10,315 nt of DNA from Chloroflexota bacterium (GCA_030669775.1 DAOVCZ010000049.1:1-10315); one strand, 5' to 3'. Numbered from the stretch's first letter, positions 1 through 8,061 are shown. The notes: generated from the letters alone by a model not told the origin. Numbers and translations are program-made.

Positions 1-1
1 A

Positions 2-1186
2 TCAGCCCTCAGTATCGCCGGGTTGACCGCTGTTTGGGTTCAGATTGGTCCCAAAAGGTGAAGCCTCAAAATCCCCTGGTTTTGGAGAAAATCGACCGCT
101 CGCATAAATTGATAGAACGAGCAAACCAAATCCGATAGCATACATTAATATTGGATTTTGAGTGTATAGAAATCCCGCCAAGATGGGCGCCAGAATGACC
201 GCTGTAGCACTGACAGTTTCTGATAAACCATAAGCCAAGCCCATTTTCGCAGAAGGCACTAATTCACGTACCTGTGCCATACCAAGGTTGCGCGCAGTCC
301 TGTATCCACCTAACATGAAAAATCCTAATAGATACCAAGCTAAGCCGCTTCCCCACCATAAGATCAGCGTGAAAACGGCAACAGCTGCCTGACCCAAAAG
401 AAAGCCTGTGAGAGCAGGCATTGATCCTAGTATTAGGTTTAACACCACAACCCCGATACTGGATACAGAGAAAAGCAGACCAATCTGACTCAGATCAAAT
501 CCGCCCTGATTGGACAGATAGTTGGGGGTCAATGGTTGGGGGAGATACATGGCGAAAATTGACAGGAAAATGACCCCCATATACATCAGATAGCGTGGTG
601 AATAGAACCAGCGCTTTCCTCCATCGCTGGCTGGAAGGCGCTCAACAGGTTGTGGACGAATGAATGAGATCACGATCAGAGAAATGAAAAAGATCACCCC
701 CGCGACGATATATGTCTGCCGGAGTCCATATTGATCCCCGATTCGTCCACCCAATATGGGGCCGAGCACCGCGCCCAGATTAAACCCAGCAGACATCAGC
801 GTGATCACCCGACCCACAGATAAATTTCCACGGGCTGCTGTCAGATAACTCTGCAGCGGGGACATCACAAATAATGTCATCCCATAGAGGAACAAACCAA
901 CGATAAAGACTGGCAACGAATTCGCTGATGCCATTGTCCAGGTCGCAACCGTACCGGTAAACCAGCCGGCAACCATCAGCGGTTTTCTTCCAATCCGGTC
1001 TGCGAGATACCCGGCGGGTATATGCGAGATCGCCATCGCCAACCCAAAACCCCCCAGGATAGTCCCAATCAAGATCGGATCAGCACCTAATTCTTCCAGG
1101 TAAAGCGGTTGGAAGAAAATGAACATCCCTTCCCCTAAACCCCAGGCGAACATTGCTATGCCAACCAGGATCAGATCACGTTTCAT
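2..1186 (-). CDS. MFS transporter, 12 predicted membrane segments
   Basis: This encodes a complete 394-residue major facilitator superfamily permease of the cytoplasmic membrane. About twelve hydrophobic segments are visible, in two groups of six (roughly residues 5-178 and 199-364) split by a charged loop near 179-198. The loop after segment 2 carries the MFS motif A, AGYLADRIGRKPLM (about 58-71), which fits proton-coupled carriers. A second G/R-rich loop is seen at 292-302 (GGYRTARNLGM). The tail after residue 365 is hydrophilic and rich in Pro, Gly and Asn. An in-frame TGA lies just upstream of the ATG, so the start cannot move upstream, and no Shine-Dalgarno is visible. It lies 144 bp downstream of the peptidase gene on the same strand and may share its transcript. 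The substrate cannot be read from the sequence; drug efflux, sugar or other solutes are all possible. Confidence 0.88.
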   Translation of the reverse strand: MKRDLILVGIAMFAWGLGEGMFIFFQPLYLEELGADPILIGTILGGFGLAMAISHIPAGYLADRIGRKPLMVAGWFTGTVATWTMASANSLPVFIVGLFLYGMTLFVMSPLQSYLTAARGNLSVGRVITLMSAGFNLGAVLGPILGGRIGDQYGLRQTYIVAGVIFFISLIVISFIRPQPVERLPASDGGKRWFYSPRYLMYMGVIFLSIFAMYLPQPLTPNYLSNQGGFDLSQIGLLFSVSSIGVVVLNLILGSMPALTGFLLGQAAVAVFTLILWWGSGLAWYLLGFFMLGGYRTARNLGMAQVRELVPSAKMGLAYGLSETVSATAVILAPILAGFLYTQNPILMYAIGFGLLVLSIYASGRFSPKPGDFEASPFGTNLNPNSGQPGDTEG

Positions 1187-1263
1187 TTTTTGGTCAAAAA
1201 ACCCAGGTAGATCGCTGATCGGCTAATTCCCGATAGCAACAGAAATCCTTATCATGAATTGGG

Positions 1264-1291
1264 AACATATCAGTCATGGTCAGGTTGTGAA
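1264..1291 (-). promoter_or_regulatory. Weak candidate promoter for the MFS gene
   Basis: On the minus strand TTCACA (plus 1286-1291) is followed after 16 bp by TATGTT (plus 1264-1269), about 80 bp before the MFS start. The -35 matches 5 of 6 consensus bases and the -10 only 4 of 6. The gap of 144 bp between the two minus-strand genes leaves room for a separate promoter, but read-through from the peptidase gene is equally likely. Confidence 0.25.
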
Positions 1292-1330
1292 TTGACATTA
1301 ATGGACAGGTTTAATTGGTTGAGGTACGAG

Positions 1331-2458
1331 TCAATCGCCAAGGGTTCTCAATGCGCGCGGCATATCGCTAAAGCTCAAAATTCCATCATTTGTGACCACT
1401 ACATCATCTTCAATTCGCACACCCCCCTTGTTCGGTAAATATATCCCCGGTTCAATAGTGAAAGTCATGCCGGGTGCCAGGGGCAACAAATTTCCCTCGC
1501 GGATGTAAGGATGCTCATGACCTTCCATACCCAAGCCATGACCCGTTCGATGGATAAAAAACTCCCCGAAGCCCGCGTCTTCGATCACCTGACGGGCTGC
1601 CCGATCCACATCTTGAGCAGGAATTCCTGGTCCCGCCTTTTCCCGGGCAGCTTCATTCGCTTGGAGAACAATCTGAGCAATAAGATTCATCTCATCCTGC
1701 GGCTCACCGATGGCAAAGGTGCGAGTTAAATCTGAGAAATAACCACCAATATTTGCTCCCCAATCTATAATCAACTGGTCGCCTCTTTCCAGGCGCCGAT
1801 CACTGGGGAAGGCATGCGGATTTGCGCTATTCGGCCCTGATGCAACGATCGGAGCAAAGGGCACTTGTGACTCTGAGCCCCCCCGCAGCAATCCAACCAT
1901 CAGCTCAGCTGCCAGCTCTCGCTCAGTTATCCCTGGTTTGATCACAGGCAGGGTGGCCTCCAATGCATCTTGTGCGGTATTGACGGCTTTTTGCATGGCT
2001 GCCTGTTCAGCTTCATCTTTCTGCATGCGTATCTCAGCCAGACAGGCTTCTCCGGATACAAATTTCATCCCCGCATCAACATTCTCTAAGAATGTTAATT
2101 CCAACACCCGCAGACGGCGGGGCTCCACTCCAACTCGCAGGTCGGAAAATTCCGCCGCCAGGACACCATCTCGGAAAGAAGCCTGCCAGGTGTCTGGGTC
2201 CTCTCCATAGGTAAAAGATTCAACCTGATATGGTAAATTTGAGAGTTTTCCGGCTTCTAATTCAGGCAAAATGATCACTGGAGGAAGATGTGGGGTAAAC
2301 AATCCAACAACCGGTCTCTCGCTGAGGTGAAAATGGAGTCCGCTTAAATAAGTTAAACTGGGTCCAGCGTTAAGAGCCATGGCTTCGATGTTTGCGGCTT
2401 TCATAGCCATTGCCAGGTGATCTTGCCTATTACCATAGTTCACTTCAGTTTGAGACAT
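1331..2458 (-). CDS. M24 family aminopeptidase (Xaa-Pro peptidase type)
   Basis: This is a 375-residue cytoplasmic metallopeptidase of family M24, the pita-bread fold shared by Xaa-Pro aminopeptidase, prolidase and creatinase. Residues 1-135 form the creatinase-like N-terminal domain and about 148-375 the catalytic domain. All five expected metal ligands are present: D232 (IIDWGA), D243 (SDLTRT), H307 (HRTGHGLG), E336 (FTIEPGIY) and E350 (GVRIEDD). H215 and H303 match the family's substrate and proton-shuttle histidines. The length is typical of bacterial PepQ/YpdF/YqhT-like enzymes. The ATG is preceded at 10 nt by a strong GAGGAGG site, which fixes the start. The likely role is cleaving X-Pro bonds in peptides, which fits the peptide-class importer downstream on the other strand. 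The sequence cannot separate aminopeptidase from prolidase activity. Confidence 0.93.
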   Translation of the reverse strand: MSQTEVNYGNRQDHLAMAMKAANIEAMALNAGPSLTYLSGLHFHLSERPVVGLFTPHLPPVIILPELEAGKLSNLPYQVESFTYGEDPDTWQASFRDGVLAAEFSDLRVGVEPRRLRVLELTFLENVDAGMKFVSGEACLAEIRMQKDEAEQAAMQKAVNTAQDALEATLPVIKPGITERELAAELMVGLLRGGSESQVPFAPIVASGPNSANPHAFPSDRRLERGDQLIIDWGANIGGYFSDLTRTFAIGEPQDEMNLIAQIVLQANEAAREKAGPGIPAQDVDRAARQVIEDAGFGEFFIHRTGHGLGMEGHEHPYIREGNLLPLAPGMTFTIEPGIYLPNKGGVRIEDDVVVTNDGILSFSDMPRALRTLGD

Positions 2459-2468
2459 CGAGACTGAT

Positions 2469-2475
2469 CCTCCTC
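2469..2475 (-). promoter_or_regulatory. Strong ribosome binding site of the M24 peptidase gene
   Basis: The minus strand reads GAGGAGG, 10 nt before the ATG at 2458. It is one of only three clear Shine-Dalgarno sites in the window and supports the chosen start. Confidence 0.75.
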
Positions 2476-2492
2476 AATTCACGAATTACAAA

Positions 2493-2498
2493 ATTATA
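2493..2498 (-). promoter_or_regulatory. Candidate -10 box for the M24 peptidase gene
   Basis: A perfect TATAAT is read on the minus strand at plus 2493-2498, 34 bp upstream of the ATG. This would give a short leader of about 25-28 nt containing the GAGGAGG site. No convincing -35 is seen at the normal spacing (CTCCTG or TCCTGA only), so an activator may be needed, or the AT-rich match could be chance. Confidence 0.45.
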
Positions 2499-2590
2499 GC
2501 CTGATCCAATTGGTTCAGGAGGAAAATATAATATTTGGGCCTTCATAATTCCAACATCCTGGTTGGTAGGTAAGCCTAATACCGGCAGTG

Positions 2591-2596
2591 TATAAT
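2591..2596 (+). promoter_or_regulatory. Candidate -10 box giving a near-leaderless LON-domain mRNA
   Basis: A perfect TATAAT ends 9 nt before the ATG at 2606, so transcription would begin around 2602-2604, almost at the start codon. No Shine-Dalgarno stands before the ATG, as expected for a leaderless message. No good -35 is found at 16-18 bp; TTGGTA at 2563-2568 is too far. A CCAAC/GTTGG inverted repeat (2551-2555 and 2562-2566) covers the -35 zone and could be a regulator site. Confidence 0.45.
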
Positions 2597-2605
2597 TAAA
2601 ATTAG

Positions 2606-3259
2606 ATGATTGAATTGCCGCTTTTCCCCCTTCATACTGTTCTGTTTCCAGGAATGCCTTTACCACTGCATATCTTTGAATCTCGCTACAAGCAAATGGT
2701 CGAGTTATGTCTCGAAGAGGATAACCCGTTCGGTGTTGTCCTGATCCACCGTGGTAGTGAAGCACTGGGTCCACTGGCAGAACCACATTCCATCGGATGT
2801 ACCGCCCGGATCATCGAAGTCCAACCCCTTAAAGAAGGACGTATGAACATCACAACTTTGGGTGAGCGCCGTCTTCGCATCCATTCATTAAACTACAACT
2901 TACCTTACCTGGTGGGTAAAGTTGAATTCTACCCATTTCCAGCAGAAGATCCAGAAAATCTGATTCCGGCAGCTGGACGTCTGGTTCCCAAAGTCCAGCA
3001 GTATATCCACTTGCTCAATGAAATTGAAGAAGTTGATTTAGACCCGGATAATCTACCGGAGGATCCGGTAATGCTCGCCCAACTGGCGGCTGTCCTGCTG
3101 CAGATGCCTCCGGGCGAGAAACAAGAATTATTGAAATCCGCTTCGGCATTGGATCTGTTAGCTTCTACCTACCAGGTTTACAACCGGGAAATCGCCTTTC
3201 TGCGTGCCATAATCGAGCATGGAAAGGACGAACAACAAAGTCATATCGCGCAGAATTAA
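2606..3259 (+). CDS. Standalone LON substrate-binding domain protein
   Basis: This 217-residue protein matches the N-terminal (LON/LAN) domain of ATP-dependent protease Lon, with no AAA+ or Ser-Lys protease domain after it. The opening LPLFPLHTVLFPGMPLPLHI (residues 4-23), followed by FESRYKQM, is the diagnostic first strand region of the domain. Further landmarks are FGVVLI (42-47), GCTARIIEV (64-72) and a helical C-terminal half (about 126-205). The domain starts right at the first residues, so ATG 2606 must be the start or very near it, even though no Shine-Dalgarno is present. Such COG2802-type proteins are widespread; their role is not settled, though binding of unfolded or partner proteins is a reasonable guess from Lon. 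It is divergently transcribed from the M24 peptidase gene. Confidence 0.9.
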   Translation: MIELPLFPLHTVLFPGMPLPLHIFESRYKQMVELCLEEDNPFGVVLIHRGSEALGPLAEPHSIGCTARIIEVQPLKEGRMNITTLGERRLRIHSLNYNLPYLVGKVEFYPFPAEDPENLIPAAGRLVPKVQQYIHLLNEIEEVDLDPDNLPEDPVMLAQLAAVLLQMPPGEKQELLKSASALDLLASTYQVYNREIAFLRAIIEHGKDEQQSHIAQN

Positions 3260-3391
3260 TTTTCGCTAAAATCTAGTGATAAACTAGAATCTGTAAAGAA
3301 GAACATTCCCAGTACATCTATTGATTAATCACAAGTTATAAATGATTCAATTAAAGATCTATTTCTCTTCATGCTTGAGTGATTCATCAGA

Positions 3392-3420
3392 TTTCCCAAA
3401 ATTCACCATTGATTGGGAAA
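3392..3420. promoter_or_regulatory. Inverted repeat, possible operator of the ABC operon
   Basis: Perfect 8-bp arms TTTCCCAA (3392-3399) and TTGGGAAA (3413-3420) are separated by 13 bp, so arm centres are 21 bp apart, two helical turns. It lies about 60 bp before the binding-protein start in an otherwise AT-rich 223-bp gap, and the right arm falls where a -35 would sit for an AT-rich TTAATAAT -10 candidate near 3438-3445. No T-run follows, so it does not look like a terminator. Confidence 0.4.
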
Positions 3421-3465
3421 GTAGTTCCTTTTACCGATTAATAATTCAGCAGAGTATGCTTAGCT

Positions 3466-3474
3466 AGGAGGAGG
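3466..3474 (+). promoter_or_regulatory. Strong ribosome binding site deciding a GTG start
   Basis: AGGAGGAGG ends 8 nt before the GTG at 3483. It fixes this GTG as the start of the binding-protein gene, and it is far stronger than any site before the other genes of the operon. Confidence 0.85.
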
Positions 3475-3482
3475 AAACCAAC

Positions 3483-5042
3483 GTGTTCTCCAGACTTCAA
3501 CAGATATTCAAAAACCGCTGTTTGCAGCTCCTTGTTATTACTCCTGTAATACTTCTCCAGGCCTGCGCTGGGGAAACAGCCACACCAACCGAACCAGCTG
3601 CGGGTCAGGAACGCCAGGGTATATTCCGGGTTGCTTTGCAGCCCATTGTCCAAACCGATCCAGCTTTCATCTCTTCTGACCCCGAGATAATTATTGCCAG
3701 CAGCATCTACGATTACCTTGTCGACGTCACTCCGCAGAATACCATCGCACCACGCCTGGCGCGCGAATGGACAGTCAGCGAAGATGGAAAGACCTATATT
3801 TTCACCTTAGTCGAGAATGCCACCTTCCACGATGGCACCTTGTTTACCGCTGAGGATGTCGTATGGACATTCAACCGCTTGCGAGATCCTGGTGTTGACT
3901 CACCCACCAAGGATATCTACAGCAATATTGACAAGATTGAAACCAGTGATCAATTTGAAGTGACTTTTACACTCAAAGAACCAAATCCATTCTTCTTATA
4001 TGATTTAAGCGATAACCACGCATTAATTCTAAAAGCCAATTCACAAGACCCTGGCAGCGATTTTATCGGTACAGGTCCGTTTAAGAAGGTATCTTACAGC
4101 CCTGAAGATCGTCTGGTTGTGGAAGCGAATGAGGATTATTTCCTGAGCGATCAACCCAAACTCGAGAAGGTTGAATTCATCTTTTTCAATGACCAGATTG
4201 CCCAGGTTGAAGCTTTGCGGTCCGGGCAGGTTGACCTGGTCATGCTGCTCTCCGCAGACCTGTTCAACTCTCTTAGCGATGAACAAGGAGTGATCCCTCT
4301 ACGAGCTGCGACCAACAGTTTTGATGTTGTGCGTTTGCGATCGGATCGCGCTCCTGGAGATGACTCCCGATTAATGGAGGCGTTAAGGTTGGCAACTGAC
4401 CGCCAAGCTATTTTCGACCTGGTTTTACAGGGTTATGGCGAGATCGGACAGGACACTCCCATTGGGCCGATGTACAGCCAATACTACACTGAGGATTTGC
4501 AGCTGCCAGCGAGAGACATTGATGCTGCCCGCCAGTTGCTGGCAGATGCGGGTTACCCAGATGGGATAGACTTTGAACTCCACACACCGGATACCGGAAA
4601 TCGACCAAATCTGGCCGTCGTCTTGAAAGACCAATGGGCCGATGCTGGTATCAATGTCGATGTGATCGTTGAACCGGAGAGTGTTTATTATGGCGACGAG
4701 GGTTGGTTAGCAGTTGATCTGGGTATCACCGGCTGGGGCTCGCGTCCCTACCCACAGTTCTACCTCGACACCATGCTGGTTTGCGAGGCAAAATGGAACG
4801 AATCCCATTTCTGTGACAGTGAGCTAGACCGTTTGGCGAAAATTACCGGAACGACGATGAACGAAGAAGAGCGGGTCGAGGCATACCGCCAGATCCAGGA
4901 ATTGCTGGTCGAGCGTGGTCCAATCCTGATCCCATATTTCTTTTCCCAGTTGGGCGCAATCAGTGATAAATTCACTGACTTCCAAATGAAGCCCTTCCCT
5001 GGACGATCCGATCTTTCCACGGTTCGTTTGACAGACCAATAA
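3483..5042 (+). CDS. ABC importer substrate-binding lipoprotein, SBP family 5 (DppA/OppA class)
   Basis: This is the 519-residue extracellular receptor of the importer, held on the outer face of the membrane by a lipid. Residues 1-28 form a lipoprotein signal: basic start, hydrophobic core (about 14-25) and lipobox LQAC with Cys28 as the lipidation site. A low-complexity linker (ETATPTEPAA, 31-40) follows. The SBP_bac_5 signature is clear at about 93-129, starting AREWTVSEDGKTY and ending in FTAEDVVWTF. GTGPFKKVSY (196-205) and the C-terminal GPILIPYF region (479-486) also fit the family. The length is normal. Around 416-430 the sequence is TGWGSRPYPQFYLDT. It lacks the acidic G-D-x-x-D-P-D pattern that binds the peptide amino group in E. 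coli DppA, so the ligand may not be a simple dipeptide. The start is GTG with a strong ribosome binding site. It is the first gene of the operon. Confidence 0.93.
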   Translation: MFSRLQQIFKNRCLQLLVITPVILLQACAGETATPTEPAAGQERQGIFRVALQPIVQTDPAFISSDPEIIIASSIYDYLVDVTPQNTIAPRLAREWTVSEDGKTYIFTLVENATFHDGTLFTAEDVVWTFNRLRDPGVDSPTKDIYSNIDKIETSDQFEVTFTLKEPNPFFLYDLSDNHALILKANSQDPGSDFIGTGPFKKVSYSPEDRLVVEANEDYFLSDQPKLEKVEFIFFNDQIAQVEALRSGQVDLVMLLSADLFNSLSDEQGVIPLRAATNSFDVVRLRSDRAPGDDSRLMEALRLATDRQAIFDLVLQGYGEIGQDTPIGPMYSQYYTEDLQLPARDIDAARQLLADAGYPDGIDFELHTPDTGNRPNLAVVLKDQWADAGINVDVIVEPESVYYGDEGWLAVDLGITGWGSRPYPQFYLDTMLVCEAKWNESHFCDSELDRLAKITGTTMNEEERVEAYRQIQELLVERGPILIPYFFSQLGAISDKFTDFQMKPFPGRSDLSTVRLTDQ

Positions 5043-5078
5043 TTGTGACCACTGGACTAAAACCTGCCCAGAATGCGT

Positions 5079-5107
5079 ACGGCGTCGCCCCCTCCTGGTG
5101 ACGACGT
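5079..5107 (+). promoter_or_regulatory. Hairpin abutting the TTG start of the permease gene
   Basis: CGTCGCC (5083-5089) pairs with GGTGACG (5097-5103) with one G-U pair. After a G-A mismatch, ACG (5079-5081) pairs with CGT (5105-5107). The 7-nt loop is CCCTCCT. The stem ends at the base before the TTG at 5108, in the place where a Shine-Dalgarno would be, and no real U-tract follows. It could protect the 3' end of the binding-protein mRNA, limit permease translation, or both. Confidence 0.55.
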
Positions 5108-5938
5108 TTGTCTCTAGTCTTAGGGAGACTATATTCCAAACCATCATCAGCTCTCGGCACTACGATCACCATTATCTTCCTTCTTGTTGCTATCTGCGGA
5201 CCATTGATCGCACCATATGAGGAAAATGAAATACTCGCCAGCCAAGCACGTCAACCACCTTCCGCAGAACACTGGTTCGGCACAGATAACCTCGGTCGGG
5301 ATGTCTTCAGCCGCGTGATTCTTGGCTCCAGAGAAATACTTGTTCTGGCTGGGTTGGGAACACTGCTGGCGGTGATCTGCGGTACATTATTCGGTTTATT
5401 AACCGGATATCGAGGTGGGTGGTTCGATGAAGTCGCTATGCGAACTTTTGACAGCCTGCTGGCGCTGCCCGCTTTGTTATTAGCCCTGCTCCTACTTGGG
5501 ACAGTTGGTCAATCGAAGTACAGTGTGCTGATCGTGCTCGTCATTGTTTATACACCTATCGTGGCACGCGTAGTACGCAGTGTTGTGCTCGCCGTGAAAC
5601 CACAGGGCTTTGTCGAGGCAGCTCGTTTGGGTGGTGAAACCCAGACTCGGATTCTATTGCGTGAGATCATGCCTTCAGTGTTACCCACATTATCTGTTGA
5701 GTCTGCCCTGCGTTTTTCCTATGCCATCTTTCTGGTGGCTTCCTTAGGATTCCTCGGCGTGGGAGTCCAACCCCCCAGTCCGAATTGGGGCTTGATGGTC
5801 AAAGAAGCGCGCACCTTTGCCAGCCTACTACCTTGGGCTCTATTCTTCCCTGCAGCTGCCATCTCTATCGTTGTAATCGGTGTTAACTTGATGGCTGATG
5901 GGGTAAAGCGAGTCATCGGACCAGAACAGGCTGATTAG
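5108..5938 (+). CDS. ABC importer inner-membrane permease, DppC/OppC type
   Basis: This 276-residue protein is one of the two permease subunits forming the channel with the DppB-type partner at 8062. Six hydrophobic segments are visible (about 17-36, 76-100, 113-135, 138-158, 197-222, 242-265). The DppC hallmark HWFGTDNLGRDVFSRV (55-70) sits in the first external loop. The cytoplasmic EAA loop that docks on the ATPase starts EAARLGG at 170 and runs to the Pro at 193. The likely start is a TTG: an in-frame TGA at 5099-5101 blocks extension, the N-terminus reads sensibly from there (RLYSKPSSALG precedes segment 1), and no ATG occurs before the channel core. No Shine-Dalgarno is seen and a hairpin lies directly upstream, so translation is probably weak. 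The gap to the binding-protein gene is 65 bp; the next gene starts 21 bp after the stop. Confidence 0.9.
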   Translation: MSLVLGRLYSKPSSALGTTITIIFLLVAICGPLIAPYEENEILASQARQPPSAEHWFGTDNLGRDVFSRVILGSREILVLAGLGTLLAVICGTLFGLLTGYRGGWFDEVAMRTFDSLLALPALLLALLLLGTVGQSKYSVLIVLVIVYTPIVARVVRSVVLAVKPQGFVEAARLGGETQTRILLREIMPSVLPTLSVESALRFSYAIFLVASLGFLGVGVQPPSPNWGLMVKEARTFASLLPWALFFPAAAISIVVIGVNLMADGVKRVIGPEQAD

Positions 5939-5959
5939 GAGCCAACACTAAAAATCACG

Positions 5960-8056
5960 ATGGTAACAAAATCCGCTGATCGCTGCGTCCTGGATATTAA
6001 AGGATTGACTGTCGCCTACCAGCAAGAGGGTGAATGGCTGGAGGCAGTGCGCGAAGTCTCTCTGAGTATTCATAGCGGAGAGACTTATGGCCTCGTAGGT
6101 GAGAGCGGCTCTGGGAAAACCACACTTATCTTGGCTGTGATGAACTACCTGGGAGATAGAGGTTCAATTCGCAGTGGGGAGATCCAATTAGGCGATATTG
6201 ATTTGTTATCACTAAATGACACCCAGCTGCGCCAGGTGTGGGGAAGTAAGATCGCCTTGGTACCTCAAAACCCCCAATCTGCCCTAAATCCTTCTCTCCA
6301 GGTTGGAGACCAGTTGATTGAGATCCTGCGTTACCAGCTCAACCTATCAAAAAAAGAGGCAGAAAATCAGGCAATAGAGTGGTTGGAGAGGGTTCACCTG
6401 GCCGATCCAATCCGAGTTGCAGAAAGCTACCCACACCAAATCAGCGGTGGGATGCAGCAGAGGGCGATGATCGCCATGGCATTGTGCACGGCACCCGACC
6501 TGCTGATCCTGGATGAACCCACCACCAACCTGGATGTCACCACCCAGGCGGTGATCCTGGATTTGATCCGTGAACTCATCCAGGACCAGGATACGGGAGT
6601 ACTTTACGTCACCCACAATTTAGGTGTGATCGCCCAAATTTGTGATCGGGTGGCAGTGATGTATGACAGCGATTTGGTCGAAGATGCCGCCACCCACGAT
6701 TTGTTCTCCCAACCACTGCATCCTTACACACAAGGCTTGATTGACAGCATCCCCCACCTGGGGGATACCAAGGACAGCATCCAGCTGCGTGCAATTTCGG
6801 GCCAGATCCCACCGATTGGTGAAGCTCCTTCTGGGTGTGTCTTCCGCACACGCTGCCCGATCGCGATCGAGATTTGCAACTCCAGACCACCTCTATACCT
6901 GGCTGGTGATGCCCGATATTCACGCTGCCATCTCTGGGAGGAAATTGACCGCCATGAGATCAGCACTCACCAACCCACGCTGGTTGGGACACCGGTTCCA
7001 ATACCAACACAAGAGGAGCAACCGCTTACATTAGAGGTAAACGATCTATCTATCCACTTCTCAATTCGCAGGTCAGTTGCCGAAGTCATTCGCAGACAGC
7101 CTGCCAGAGCAGTGCGGGCGGTAAATCAAGTCGACCTTGATATCTCCCCGGGCAGTACAGTGGGATTGGTCGGTGAGAGCGGAAGTGGTAAGACTACCAT
7201 TGCGCGGGGAATCATGGGTTTAGAGGCGAAATCTAATGGGTCAATTGAATTGCTCCAAATCCCGCTGCCCGATAAACTCTCTCAACGCGATTTGGAAACT
7301 CTGCGTCTTTTACAAATCGTCTTCCAAAATCCCCAAGAAGCGCTCAATCCCTACCTTCCCATCGGCGAAACCCTACGCAGACCTTTGATCCGTTTATTAG
7401 GTCTTTCCAAAACCGAAGCAGATGCCAGGGTGGGAGAGTTGTTAGCAGCTGTCCGCCTGCCTCCCTCTTATGCTGGGCGATTGCCGGGTCAATTGAGTGG
7501 TGGTGAAATACAACGCGTGGCACTCGCCAGAGCAATCGCCTCCAATCCCGAACTGTTAGTGCTGGATGAGCCGATCTCTTCTCTTGATGTATCAGTACAA
7601 GCGGCCATCCTTAACTTAGTTGGCGAATTACAAAGCGACCACCAGAATAGCTTGCTGTTTATCTCCCATGATCTGGCAATAGTTGGCTATTTAGCGGATC
7701 AGATCGCAGTGATTTACCTCGGGTCATTGATGGAGGTCACCGGACCTGGTGACCTGTTCCATCCCCCTCACCATCCTTACACAGAAGCATTGCTTTCCTC
7801 TATCCCACAGGTTGATCCGGCCAGCAGAGAGCCACCGATCTACCTGGAAGGTGATATCCCCACCCCTGCTGAACTGCCCAGCGGCTGCCCATTCCATACT
7901 CGCTGCCCACGATTCTTAGGTGAGATCTGCACCACAACAACCCCTCCCTGGCAGGTCGATCAGAGTACTGGTAAACGCATTTTCTGCCATATTCCGCCCA
8001 ATGATTTAGCCGCCGTTCAAAAACGGATCATCACTCGAGGCTCCTCAGACGCATAA
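5960..8056 (+). CDS. Fused ABC importer ATPase (DppD-DppF type, two nucleotide-binding domains)
   Basis: This single 698-residue cytoplasmic protein joins both ATPase subunits that power the importer. Domain 1 (about 10-250): Walker [10 protein letters not shown] with K53, Q-loop Q103, signature ISGGMQQ (161-167), Walker B LLILDE (D185, E186), H-loop H219. Its DppD-type tail (about 253-325) has C293, C299, C306 and C323. A linker (about 330-355) leads to domain 2 (about 357-600): K411, Q456, LSGGE (512-516), D536/E537, H570, and a second tail with C643, C649, C657 and C676. All catalytic residues are present in both halves, so both ATP sites look active. The tails match the oligo_HPY region; a related cysteine set holds an iron-sulfur cluster in mycobacterial DppD (recalled, not checked). 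The upstream GGAG is 18 nt away, too far for a normal ribosome binding site. GsiA and YejF show the same fused layout. Confidence 0.94.
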   Translation: MVTKSADRCVLDIKGLTVAYQQEGEWLEAVREVSLSIHSGETYGLVGESGSGKTTLILAVMNYLGDRGSIRSGEIQLGDIDLLSLNDTQLRQVWGSKIALVPQNPQSALNPSLQVGDQLIEILRYQLNLSKKEAENQAIEWLERVHLADPIRVAESYPHQISGGMQQRAMIAMALCTAPDLLILDEPTTNLDVTTQAVILDLIRELIQDQDTGVLYVTHNLGVIAQICDRVAVMYDSDLVEDAATHDLFSQPLHPYTQGLIDSIPHLGDTKDSIQLRAISGQIPPIGEAPSGCVFRTRCPIAIEICNSRPPLYLAGDARYSRCHLWEEIDRHEISTHQPTLVGTPVPIPTQEEQPLTLEVNDLSIHFSIRRSVAEVIRRQPARAVRAVNQVDLDISPGSTVGLVGESGSGKTTIARGIMGLEAKSNGSIELLQIPLPDKLSQRDLETLRLLQIVFQNPQEALNPYLPIGETLRRPLIRLLGLSKTEADARVGELLAAVRLPPSYAGRLPGQLSGGEIQRVALARAIASNPELLVLDEPISSLDVSVQAAILNLVGELQSDHQNSLLFISHDLAIVGYLADQIAVIYLGSLMEVTGPGDLFHPPHHPYTEALLSSIPQVDPASREPPIYLEGDIPTPAELPSGCPFHTRCPRFLGEICTTTTPPWQVDQSTGKRIFCHIPPNDLAAVQKRIITRGSSDA

Positions 8057-8061
8057 CCAAC

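Noticed and set aside
1195..1215. T-run on the minus strand upstream of the MFS gene as a peptidase-gene terminator
   Set aside because: The run of six T follows CCTGGG, but no stable stem is found just before it; only a 4-bp GATC/GATC match exists.
1292..1297. Perfect TTGACA on the plus strand as a promoter -35
   Set aside because: No -10-like sequence lies 16-18 bp downstream, and no plus-strand gene follows before the LON gene.
1511..2210. Plus-strand open frames within the M24 peptidase gene
   Set aside because: They lie opposite a gene with an intact catalytic set and have low-complexity, Arg/Ser-rich translations without motifs.
3272..3288. Small hairpin TCTAGT/ACTAGA after the LON gene as a terminator
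   Set aside because: The stem is only 6 bp and AT-rich, and no T-run follows on either side. I would not call it a terminator.
5073..5117. Micro-ORF of 14 codons (MRTASPPPGDDVCL) overlapping the permease start
   Set aside because: It has no ribosome binding site and its sequence is explained by the hairpin there. Coupling cannot be excluded, but nothing supports a peptide.
5098..5117. GTG at 5098 as the permease start, or a frameshift there
   Set aside because: This GTG is in a different frame from the permease, and the permease N-terminus reads normally from TTG 5108, so no frameshift is needed.
4408..5172. Several antisense open frames across the 3' part of the binding-protein gene
   Set aside because: They overlap one another and a well-supported gene, have no family resemblance and no ribosome binding sites. 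They are coding shadows.
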